Shown in pieces: positions 8,301 to 15,655 of a stretch of DNA of 64,000 nucleotides. Under the pieces are notes generated by a model, which was given only the letters and a program-made list of their open reading frames with translations, was not told the origin of the DNA and made no database searches. Positions within the stretch are counted from its first letter, which is position 1. Each line of letters starts with the position of its first letter. Source of the stretch: Hymenobacter piscis (GTDB lineage Bacteria > Bacteroidota > Bacteroidia > Cytophagales > Hymenobacteraceae); the NCBI RefSeq assembly GCF_018760735.1, contig NZ_JAHHZN010000004.1:62001-126000 (forward strand), read 5' to 3'. The translations under genes were made by a program, and so were the position numbers.

Positions 8301-9575
8301 TCAGGGCCCGGGGGCGGGCGGGGGCTGGTAATCGACGGGCAGAAACTCGCCCATCTTCTCGAAGCCCCAGTAGCCCTCGGTCAGCAGGGCCAGCGGGTCT
8401 TCGGGCAGGCCGTTGGGTTGCAGCGGCACCGACGGGTGCAGCAGGTGCAGCACCGATTCCTGCCGGTCGAGGCCGGCGGGCAGGCGTTGGCCGGGCGCGG
8501 CCTGGCGGGCCGTGTAGGCGACGTAGGCCGGATCGGCGGGTTCGGCCTCGTAGGCCACCACCAGCAAGTCGGGGAATTGCAGGTTGACCGCGCCCGAGCC
8601 GGCCTCCTGGTGGCGGTAATCGGCGGGGGACAGAGGCTGAGTAAACAGGTATTCCAGCTGGCGCGGCACTTGCAGCAGAGCCGCCAGCGAATCGTCGAAG
8701 CGGGCGGGATTGGCCAGGCGTGAAGCCGGCGCCCCGGCCCGCATGAGGGCTATCAGGCTGTCGGCGCGGGGGCGGGCGGGATTAGGCACCCGGCGCAGGC
8801 GCTGCACCCGGAACCCGGCCGCCCCCACCTGGTTCTGGTGCACGCTGCGCAGAAAGTGGGGCAAGGAGCCCTGGTAGGCCCGCTGACGGTTGGCGTCCCA
8901 GCGCTGCTGCTCCCGGCGGGAGCGGGCCCGCAGCGGCTCAAACACCGGCGAGCCGTAGAACGACGTCCAGCCCTCGGCAAAATTAAGCCGGAACTCAAGG
9001 CCGTAATAGCGGATGCGGTAGCCCAGGGCGCGGTTTTCCACGGTCAGAAAATCGGGGCAGGTGGCCGTCAGCTCGTTGGTTTGGGCGTCGTATTCCACCC
9101 GCACGGCCGCGGGGTTGCGGATGCGGCACTGGCGGGAAAAGGTGGTGCTGCCCAGAAACGTGTCGGCGAATTTGCGGTAGTCGTCGGGGTTGTTGGCGTG
9201 GGGGCGGATGACTACTTCGCCCAAGGCGTTGGCCGCCGGGGGCAGCCGGAAGGTCAGCTCCTGGGCTGTGGTAGTGACCGTCAGCGGCTGGCGGCGCAGC
9301 TGGTAGCCCAGGTAGGACGCCACTACCTCGTAGCGCCCGGCCGGCACCTGCCCGAAGCGGAAGCGCCCGGCCTCGTCGGTAGTGGTGCCCAGGGTGGTGT
9401 TGGCCAGAAACACGGTGCCGAAAGGCAGGGGCTGCCGGGTCACGGAGTCCAGCACCACCCCGCTCACCGGCGCCTGGGCGCGGGCCGTCAGCAGGGGCAG
9501 CAGGAGCAGGATCAGGAGAGTAACCCACCGCCGTAGGGTAGACGGGCGAGAAAACAAGGTCAGCCGATAAGTCAT
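8301..9575 (-). CDS. Secreted carboxypeptidase-regulatory-like (CarboxypepD_reg) protein
   Basis: 424 aa with a signal peptide of about 33 residues (a Leu-rich core ending ARAQA), then a CarboxypepD_reg-like Ig domain (about 36-120) with the usual VSGVVLDSVTRQPLPFGTVF and VPAGRYEVVASYLGYQ. The remaining 300 residues have no recognised domain and are rich in Arg/Tyr. Such proteins are envelope or surface components in Bacteroidota; without a TonB plug or barrel this is not a TonB receptor. It lies alone between the FAD oxidoreductase and the membrane protein, all on the minus strand. Confidence 0.75.
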   Translation of the reverse strand: MTYRLTLFSRPSTLRRWVTLLILLLLPLLTARAQAPVSGVVLDSVTRQPLPFGTVFLANTTLGTTTDEAGRFRFGQVPAGRYEVVASYLGYQLRRQPLTVTTTAQELTFRLPPAANALGEVVIRPHANNPDDYRKFADTFLGSTTFSRQCRIRNPAAVRVEYDAQTNELTATCPDFLTVENRALGYRIRYYGLEFRLNFAEGWTSFYGSPVFEPLRARSRREQQRWDANRQRAYQGSLPHFLRSVHQNQVGAAGFRVQRLRRVPNPARPRADSLIALMRAGAPASRLANPARFDDSLAALLQVPRQLEYLFTQPLSPADYRHQEAGSGAVNLQFPDLLVVAYEAEPADPAYVAYTARQAAPGQRLPAGLDRQESVLHLLHPSVPLQPNGLPEDPLALLTEGYWGFEKMGEFLPVDYQPPPAPGP

Positions 9576-9688
9576 TTTTAGATAACTACGATTTATCCGT
9601 AATTCTACGAAATATTCGTAATTAAAAAATGAATGCCAGTTTCTGCTTCGGTCCGACGACTACCAGCCGTCGGACAGGGTGGGCCTGG

Positions 9689-11329
9689 CTAACCGGCGGC
9701 CAGAGCTTCCTGCGCGGCCCGGACTCCCTGGTCGAAGCCTTCCTCGAAAATGGAGATGCCGCTCAGGTCGGTGTGGGCCAGGAAGAGCTTCTGCTGCCAG
9801 GGCCGGGCGGCGGCGGCCCGGGCCGGGCCCCACAGGAAGCCGGGCGTGGGGGCCACCATGCCGTGGCCCCAGACCCACACGTCGGCGCGCTCGACCAAAG
9901 GAGGGAGGCCGGGGTGGGCGGTTTCGAGCTCGGCCAGGGCCTGGCGCACCCACTCGTCGTAGCTGGTCTGGTAGGCCTGGCGGCGGGCGGCGGCGGGGTC
10001 GGGGGCGGCGAGGGGGCGGTACCAGGTGATAACCCGGGCACCGGCGTCGGAGAGGCTCAGGCGCTGGTGCCCGGCGTCCACGTACCCCACCGATGCGGTG
10101 CCGTAGAGCACGTTGTCCCAGCTCAGGGGCTGGCCCGGGCCCTGGGGCAGGCCCGGCACGGTCAGGTTGACCACCACCCAGGGGGCGCGGTGGCAGGGCA
10201 GGGCGCGGTGGGCGGCGGGGGGCAGAGTGGCCAGCAGCCGCTCGGTAATGAAGAGGGGCGTGGCCATAATCACCCGGCGGGCCTCAATGCGGGTGGTTTG
10301 GTGGGTGCGCACGTCGTAGCAGTCCACGGCCAGGCCGGTGGGCGTGTCGTGGAGGGCGAAGGCCACGGTATCGGGGCGGAGGGGGGAGCGGGCCTGGCGG
10401 CGCAGGGCGTCGGTCAGGAAGCCGTTGCCCTGGGGCCAGGTGAGCACATCGGAGCCGGTGGCGTTGTGGGCGCGGCCCTTGCGGCTGGCGAAGTAGTGCA
10501 GCCCCGCCCAGGCCGATACCTGGGCGGCCGACGCGCCGTAATCGTCGCGGCAGCTGTAGTCGAGGTACCAGCGCAGGTAGGGACTGGTGAAGCCCTGCTC
10601 GTCGAGGTAGGCCGCAAACGTTAGCTCATCGAGGCGGCGGAACTGCGCATCGCGGGATGACTCCCGGACCGGGATGCGGAAGGCGTCGCGGCCGTCCTGG
10701 CCCACGGCCCGGCGCAGGTCCTCAATCAGGCGGAAGAAGCGGGTTATCTGGGCTTTTTCGGCGGCGGGCACGCCCAGCTCCGGCACCAGCCCGCTCTGCC
10801 AGTGGCCCTGGATGAAGAGCCGTTCCTCGGGGTCGTGGCAGAGGTGGTACTCGTTGTAGACGGGCAGGCCCGAGGCCGCCTCGAAGCCGGTGATAACGCC
10901 CGCTTCGCGCAGGAAATCCAGCAGGGCGCGGTTGCGCACGTCGGGCACGGGCAGGTAGTGGGCCCCCCAGGGATAGGCCGAAACGCCGTTGCGGCCGGCC
11001 CGGGAGTTGCCGCCGGGCTGCTCATCGAGCTCCACCAGCAGCAGCCGGGCCGGGTCCAGGCCCTGCCGCTCCAGCTCGCGCCGGGCCGCGAGGCCGGCCA
11101 CGCCCCCGCCCACAATGAGCACCTCCACCTGCTCGGTGCGGGTGGGGGCGGGCAGGCGGGCGGGGTCGCGCAGCAGGTGGCCGGTGGCGTGGCTGGCCCC
11201 GTGCAGACTCCCGCTAATGTGGCCGCGCCCGGTGCCCGGCGCGCAGGAGTGCAGCCCCGCCAGCGGCGCCAGTAGCAGCCCCGCACCCCCCAGGGCAGTA
11301 CGTTGCAGAAAATGACGGCGGGAAGGCAT
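9689..11329 (-). CDS. Tat-exported FAD-dependent (amine oxidase-like) oxidoreductase
   Basis: 546 aa. The twin-arginine signal MPSRRHFLQRTALGG, followed by LHSC at 26-29, could make it a Tat lipoprotein. The Rossmann motif VLIVGGGVAGLAARRELE (about 69-86), the acidic VELDEQPGGNSR and the C-terminal FAD segment LAHTDLSGISIFEEGFDQG place it in the flavin amine-oxidase/phytoene-desaturase fold. Known members oxidise amines or desaturate carotenoid-like substrates. Sitting last in a run with SpeD- and SpeE-like genes, a periplasmic polyamine-like amine is a reasonable substrate guess, but that is inference. The ATG at 11329 gives the complete Tat motif; upstream sequence is tandem repeat. Confidence 0.8.
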   Translation of the reverse strand: MPSRRHFLQRTALGGAGLLLAPLAGLHSCAPGTGRGHISGSLHGASHATGHLLRDPARLPAPTRTEQVEVLIVGGGVAGLAARRELERQGLDPARLLLVELDEQPGGNSRAGRNGVSAYPWGAHYLPVPDVRNRALLDFLREAGVITGFEAASGLPVYNEYHLCHDPEERLFIQGHWQSGLVPELGVPAAEKAQITRFFRLIEDLRRAVGQDGRDAFRIPVRESSRDAQFRRLDELTFAAYLDEQGFTSPYLRWYLDYSCRDDYGASAAQVSAWAGLHYFASRKGRAHNATGSDVLTWPQGNGFLTDALRRQARSPLRPDTVAFALHDTPTGLAVDCYDVRTHQTTRIEARRVIMATPLFITERLLATLPPAAHRALPCHRAPWVVVNLTVPGLPQGPGQPLSWDNVLYGTASVGYVDAGHQRLSLSDAGARVITWYRPLAAPDPAAARRQAYQTSYDEWVRQALAELETAHPGLPPLVERADVWVWGHGMVAPTPGFLWGPARAAAARPWQQKLFLAHTDLSGISIFEEGFDQGVRAAQEALAAG

Positions 11330-11514
11330 GGGGAGTAGGGTTTTGAGGGACTGGGGGACTGAGTTTTGGGGGCTAGGGGATTGGGGGACTGGGTTTTGGG
11401 GGCAGGTTTTGGGTAGCTGGGTAGGTTCTGTCATCTTTCTTCGCCGCTTGATGCGCGGAATGCTCAGGATGACAGAAATCACCCAGTCCCTCAGTTCCCC
11501 AGACCCTCAAAACC
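11330..11514. repeat. Composite tandem-repeat spacer (GGACTGG type) with palindromic core
   Basis: The whole gap between the SpeE-like stop and the oxidoreductase start is repeat: G-rich GGGACTGGGGGACTGAG / GGGTTTTG tandem words on one side and their complement on the other (CCCAGTCCCTCAGTTCCCC). Between them lies a core with GTCATC...GGATGACA, a common bacterial REP-like palindrome. Confidence 0.7.
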
Positions 11515-13092
11515 CTAATGCACGTACGGGCCCCAGTCTTCCTCGAAGTAGCGGACCAGGGCCTGGTTGTTGAGCTGGTTGATGTCGGTGGGGATTTCGC
11601 TCATGTCGGGGGGGAAGAAGCGCATGTCGCGGATGGTGGCGGGCGTCACGTAGCGCAGGCCGGCGGGCAGGGGGCCGGCATCGGGGCGCCAGTGGCGGTT
11701 GCGGCCAGCCAGCACGAAGCCCCACTCCCCGAACGAGGGCACGTAGCAGTGGTAGGGCAGGGTGGTGAAGCCGGCGGCTTCTAGGGTGTGGGCCACGCAC
11801 CAGAACGAGCGGCGGGCCACGTAGGGCGAGGTGCTCTGCACTACCACCCAGCCGCCCGGAGCCAGCCGCCGCTCCAGCTCCCGGTAAAACGCGGCCGAGT
11901 AGAGCTTGCCGATGGAGTAGTTGCCGGGGTCGGGGAAGTCCACCACGATGCAGTCGTAGCGGGTGGTATCCTGGCGCACCCACTGGTAGGCGTCGCCGTT
12001 GATGACCTGCACTTTGGGGTGGAGCAGGGCGCGCTGGTTGAGCTCGAGCAGCATCTGGTTGTGCTCAAACAGGTGGGTCATGCCCGCGTCGAGGTCCACG
12101 AGGCGGATGCTTTGCAGCTGCGGATACTTGAGCAGCTCGCGCACGGCCAGCCCGTCGCCGCCGCCCAGCACCAGCACTCGGCGGGCCCGGGGCAGGGCCT
12201 GCATGGCCGGGTGCACCAGGGCCTCGTGGTAGCGGTACTCATCGGCGGAGCTGAACTGCAGGTTGCCGTTGAGGAACAGGCGCAATTCCCGCTGGTTCTT
12301 GGTGAGCACCAGCCGCTGGTAGGGCGTGGTTTTGGAGTAAATCACCTGGTCCTGAAACGCCAGGCCTTCGGTGTAGGTCTGCAGGCGCTCGGCGTAGCCG
12401 AAGCCCACCGCCAGGGCCATCAGCGACGCCACCAGCGCCCCGGTGAGGGAACGGCGGAAGGGGCGGGTTTCGGGGAAGCGGTAGAGGGCCACCCCGGCCA
12501 CCACCACGTTCAGGGCCCCGCACAGCAGCGAGGTGCGAATCAGCCCCAGCTGGGGCACCAGCACCAGCGGGAACACCAACGACGCCAGCAGGGCCCCGAT
12601 GTAGTCGAAGGTGAACACCCGCGACACGAGGTCCTTGAATTCGAAGCGGTTTTCCAGAATCCGCATCAGCAGCGGAATTTCCAGGCCCACCAGCACGCCC
12701 GTGAGGCCCACCAGGGCGTAGAGCATCAGCCGAAACGAGCTCACGTACTCGAAGAGCACGAACAGCAGCGGCGCCGAAAAGCCGCCCACCAGCCCCACCA
12801 GAATTTCGAGGCGGATAAACCAGCGCAGCAACGAGCCGCCCAGGTAGCGCGAGAGCCAGGAGCCGATGCCCATCGAGAACAAATAGGCCCCGATGATGGT
12901 GGAAAACTGCATCACCGAGTCGCCGAGCAGGTAGGAGGCCAGGGTGCCCGCAATCAGCTCGTAAATCAGCCCGCAGGTGGCAATCACAAACACGGAGCCC
13001 AGCAGCAGGGCCGGGCGGTAATCGGGCCCGGCGGCGGCCGGGGCAGCCCCGGAGGCCGCCCGCCGCGCCCGGCGCACGGGCACTTTATCCAT
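11515..13092 (-). CDS. Membrane-fused spermidine synthase-like aminopropyltransferase
   Basis: 525 aa. The first ~225 residues carry seven or eight transmembrane helices; the C-terminal half is a class I methyltransferase-fold SpeE domain with VLVLGGGDGLAVRELLKYP (SAM/dcSAM site, about 305-325), the acidic LVDLD after strand 2, INGDAYQW and the catalytic-region DFPDPGNYSIGKLYS. SpeE enzymes move an aminopropyl group from decarboxylated SAM to an amine; the membrane-fused form is known in many bacteria, usually next to SpeD and DUF350/DUF4178 genes, as here. Its start overlaps the DUF350 gene by 8 bases, implying translational coupling. The actual amine substrate is unknown. Confidence 0.88.
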   Translation of the reverse strand: MDKVPVRRARRAASGAAPAAAGPDYRPALLLGSVFVIATCGLIYELIAGTLASYLLGDSVMQFSTIIGAYLFSMGIGSWLSRYLGGSLLRWFIRLEILVGLVGGFSAPLLFVLFEYVSSFRLMLYALVGLTGVLVGLEIPLLMRILENRFEFKDLVSRVFTFDYIGALLASLVFPLVLVPQLGLIRTSLLCGALNVVVAGVALYRFPETRPFRRSLTGALVASLMALAVGFGYAERLQTYTEGLAFQDQVIYSKTTPYQRLVLTKNQRELRLFLNGNLQFSSADEYRYHEALVHPAMQALPRARRVLVLGGGDGLAVRELLKYPQLQSIRLVDLDAGMTHLFEHNQMLLELNQRALLHPKVQVINGDAYQWVRQDTTRYDCIVVDFPDPGNYSIGKLYSAAFYRELERRLAPGGWVVVQSTSPYVARRSFWCVAHTLEAAGFTTLPYHCYVPSFGEWGFVLAGRNRHWRPDAGPLPAGLRYVTPATIRDMRFFPPDMSEIPTDINQLNNQALVRYFEEDWGPYVH

Positions 13093-13300
13093 GAATGGCG
13101 GAGCTGATAATCAGGGCCACGGCAATCATAAATGCGGCTCCCATGATGGCCAGGGCCGTATTGTGCTCCTCGATGATTTCCTTCCAGAGCATGCGGGGCG
13201 TGAGCTTCTCAATCACGATGAAGCTGATGACCAGAATCACGATGCCCAGCACCGAGTACACCACCGACGAAATAATGAGCTTGAAGTTAAGGTATTCCAT
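13085..13300 (-). CDS. DUF350 (YjfL-like) small membrane protein
   Basis: 71 aa with two transmembrane helices (about 8-30 and 47-69) and a short charged loop, MLWKEIIEEHNTALAIMGAA, which is the DUF350 signature. DUF350/YjfL proteins are inner-membrane proteins of unknown activity that recur beside SpeE, SpeD and flotillin-type genes. Its stop overlaps the start of the SpeE-like gene. Directly upstream of its ATG lies a GGAGCTA-type tandem-repeat spacer. Confidence 0.88.
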   Translation of the reverse strand: MEYLNFKLIISSVVYSVLGIVILVISFIVIEKLTPRMLWKEIIEEHNTALAIMGAAFMIAVALIISSAIHG

Positions 13301-13441
13301 GAGGAAGAGTTAGGAGTGGGGAGCTAGGAGTGAGGAAATAGGAGATGATGTCGAAGGGGGGCGAAAGCGAAAACGCTAATCAGCAACGAGCAGAACAAAC
13401 GAATTCTGTCTCCTAGCTCCTAGCTCCTCAATCCTGACTCC
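13301..13441. repeat. Tandem-repeat spacer (GGAGCTA/GGAGTGA type)
   Basis: Words such as TTAGGAGTGGGGAGCTAGGAGTGAGGA face their complement (CTCCTAGCTCCTAGCTCCTCAATCC) across a short unique centre. The spacer starts directly next to the DUF350 ATG and ends inside the stop codon region of the preceding 63-aa gene. Confidence 0.7.
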
Positions 13442-13633
13442 TCACTTATGAAAATACAGGGCGCGGCCGCCGGAGCCGTGGGCTCGACCGGTGCCGTTGA
13501 GGTTGGGAGAGGCCTCGTTGTCGTCGCCGAGCAGGCGCTGGCCCGAGAGGCCGGCCCACACGAAGCTGCCGTAGACCAGCACGGCAAACAGGGCGTAGAA
13601 GCGGATTTTCCAGAGGGAGCGGAACCAGTCCAT
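13442..13633 (-). CDS. Small membrane protein in the SpeD-DUF4178-DUF350 run
   Basis: 63 aa, start MDWFRSLWKIRFYALF. One predicted transmembrane helix (about 10-30), then a soluble Gly/Asn-rich tail (DDNEASPNLNGTGRAHGSGG). The family is not recognised; single-helix small proteins at this position are plausible accessory subunits of the membrane module. It lies 17 bases after the DUF4178 gene. Its stop falls at the edge of the tandem repeat, so the last residues may have been changed by the repeat. Confidence 0.6.
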   Translation of the reverse strand: MDWFRSLWKIRFYALFAVLVYGSFVWAGLSGQRLLGDDNEASPNLNGTGRAHGSGGRALYFHK

Positions 13634-13650
13634 GGCGGGGCAGCAGAAGG

Positions 13651-14976
13651 TCAGGAATAGGGGCTGAAGTCACTGTTTTCCCAGCGCGAGGATTCGTGGA
13701 AGGCCCGCCGGGCGTAGATAAAGCCGGGGTAGAGCAGCAGCAGCACCAGGGCCAGCACGGCGTTGGAGCCAGCCGTGGCCCGGGCCTGCACGGTGGCCCG
13801 GAACTGGATGGCCTCCGACTTGCCGGGGTCGGCTACGGGGTAGAAGTTGAGGTGGTAGGGCCCGGCCGGCACCTGGCTGAGCAGGGCTTCCGCATCCTGG
13901 TTACCCTCGTGCCAACTCTCGCCGTCTTCCACCCCGGAGTAGTACTCCAGGTTGCCGGTAGCCGCGAACTGCTGGCCGGTCTGCTCGTTTACCAGCGCGT
14001 AGGGCAGCTCCACCCAGTTGTTGTTGAGGCTGGCCCAGAGCTTCACCGTGAGGGCGCCGGTGCCGGGCACCGTAAACGAGGGCGACACCAGCACCGGCCG
14101 CTCGGCGCCGCTGGTCAGTGCCGGCTGGCCCAGCGAGTCCGGCGCGGCGGCCATCGGGGGCGCAGTCACGAACTCGCGGTTGAATACCGTTTCGTTGCCC
14201 CACATCATGAGGTATACGTGCGTCAGCACCACGGCCAGGGCCATGAGCAGCGAAAACGTGGCCAGCTGGGGCCAGTTGGCATGGCCCGGGGCCGGCTGGG
14301 CCGCGCCCACGCCGTTGCGGTAGGGCAGCCGGCTCATGGTTACCCCGAAGGCCTCGGCCACTTCCCGGGGCTCCAGGTGGCGGGCCCGAAACCAGTGGTT
14401 ATTATTCTTGTTCTGTCGCTCGCGCACCAGCATCAGGGGCGGACTGATATATTCCGAAATAGTCAGGCTCTCATCAGCCAAAATATTCCAGTCGAATTCG
14501 CCCTCGGCGTAGAGCACCCGGGGCGAGTAGCGGTTGTAGAGCTGGTAAGTGGCCTCCATCGTTTCCACGTGGCCGCCGGGCGTGGGGCGGTACTGCTCGT
14601 CGGTGGGCTCAATCAGCAGCCAGTGGCCCTGGAACACGGCCAGCTGGCGGTTGGCCCCGGTGGTTTCGTGGCGGAGCTGAAACTCCTCCCAGCGGTAGTT
14701 GGGCGACTTGGCCTCGCAGCGCCACTGGTAGCCCGTAACGCGGTAGGTTTCGCCCTCAAACTGGCCCGTGCTGCCCAGCGCCAGCGGCCGGGTGTGGCGT
14801 GGCGTCTCCTTGAAGCGGCGCAGCTGCTTGGGCGCGCCCGTCTCGGGATACTCAAAGAACACCTGGCATTCGGGGCACCCGAAAAAGGCGCTATGCAGGG
14901 CATCGTAGTAGCGCACCTCGTGGGCGCAGTGCGGGCACTTGACGGCGGCCGGGGCAAACTGGGCGGGCTGACTCAT
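13651..14976 (-). CDS. DUF4178 zinc-ribbon membrane protein
   Basis: 441 aa. The N-terminal zinc ribbon is CPHCAHEV plus CPECQVFFEY (about 14-45). It is followed by one DUF4178 domain (about 50-195; GSTGQFEGETYRVTGYQW, WLLIEPTDEQY), a transmembrane helix near 240-260, an extracytoplasmic beta-rich region, and a second helix near 405-425. DUF4178 proteins have no known enzyme activity and typically neighbour SpeE/SpeD and DUF350 genes, as here. The start overlaps the end of the SpeD-like gene by 4 bases, so the two are coupled. Confidence 0.87.
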   Translation of the reverse strand: MSQPAQFAPAAVKCPHCAHEVRYYDALHSAFFGCPECQVFFEYPETGAPKQLRRFKETPRHTRPLALGSTGQFEGETYRVTGYQWRCEAKSPNYRWEEFQLRHETTGANRQLAVFQGHWLLIEPTDEQYRPTPGGHVETMEATYQLYNRYSPRVLYAEGEFDWNILADESLTISEYISPPLMLVRERQNKNNNHWFRARHLEPREVAEAFGVTMSRLPYRNGVGAAQPAPGHANWPQLATFSLLMALAVVLTHVYLMMWGNETVFNREFVTAPPMAAAPDSLGQPALTSGAERPVLVSPSFTVPGTGALTVKLWASLNNNWVELPYALVNEQTGQQFAATGNLEYYSGVEDGESWHEGNQDAEALLSQVPAGPYHLNFYPVADPGKSEAIQFRATVQARATAGSNAVLALVLLLLYPGFIYARRAFHESSRWENSDFSPYS

Positions 14977-15326
14977 CGGCGCACTTCGGTTTTGCTGGTT
15001 TCGGTAGCCCCGAAAAAGGCCAGCGTAGCCGCGTACAGCTCCCGAGCGCGGTCGGCGTTGTCGCGGCGGAAGTTGCTCAGAAACACGTCGAAGGTGGCCA
15101 GGCCGTGCTCGGGCCAGGTATGAATGCTCAGGTGCGACTCAGTGAGGGCCACCACGGCCGTGAAGCCGCCCTCCTCGAAGGCGTGGTAGGCGCTGCCCAC
15201 GGCCGTAAGCTGCTGCCGGGCAATCTGGCCCGCGAAAAAATCCCGGCAGGCGGCCATGTCGCGCAGGGCCGGAGCCGGGGCCGTAAACGTGGCCAGAATA
15301 TGCAGGCCGGGAGCGTAAGAATCCAT
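14973..15326 (-). CDS. SpeD-family pyruvoyl decarboxylase homologue (AdoMet decarboxylase-like), Cys-to-Ser variant
   Basis: 117 aa, the length of bacterial class 1B SAM decarboxylase. The self-cleavage motif is present, LTESHLSIHTWPEHG: E63/S64 would be cut and S64 become the pyruvoyl group, with H69 matching the processing His. At the place of the proton-donor Cys, 20 residues after the serine, the sequence reads DVFLSNF, i.e. Ser84. Some SpeD homologues are known to have changed to ornithine/arginine decarboxylases, so the substrate may not be SAM. First gene of the run leading to DUF4178, DUF350, SpeE and the oxidase. Confidence 0.85.
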   Translation of the reverse strand: MDSYAPGLHILATFTAPAPALRDMAACRDFFAGQIARQQLTAVGSAYHAFEEGGFTAVVALTESHLSIHTWPEHGLATFDVFLSNFRRDNADRARELYAATLAFFGATETSKTEVRR

Positions 15327-15395
15327 TCAGTCACCTAATCTCCCGCCCCGAACCACCGGGCCAGGCCCCGGCAAGTTAGCAAAACGGGGAATGAG

Positions 15396-15655
15396 TGAAG
15401 TAGTAAATGAGTGAAGTAGGGAATGAGTGAATGAGTGAGCGGGACGGTCATTGCGAGGAGGCACGACGACGCAATCCGTCCTTCACGCAGTCTAAATCCC
15501 CAAGCAACCACAAAGCCCCTAACGTGCGGACGTCAGGGGCTTTCTAGTAGGTCGAAGTTCGGGAGAAGGGGAAGGGCGGATTGCTTCGCGTAGCTGGCAA
15601 TGACCGTCCCGCTCACTTATTCACTCATTCCCCGCTTCACTCATTTACTACTTCA
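15396..15655. repeat. 260-bp composite inverted repeat with terminator at its centre
   Basis: Left arm (from TGAAGTAGTAAATGAGTGAA) and right arm are near-identical complements for about 80 bases, including GAATGAGT tandem words, GAGCGGGACGGTCATTGC and a GCAATCC(G) word typical of a widespread REP-like element. The centre is an intrinsic terminator. The right arm runs over the stop codon of the hydrolase gene (15648-15650). Confidence 0.75.
15512..15543. terminator. Intrinsic terminator inside the composite repeat
   Basis: AAAGCCCCT / AGGGGCTTT stem with an inner ACGT/ACGT pairing; symmetrical, so usable on both strands. It would end the hydrolase transcript before speD. Confidence 0.8.
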
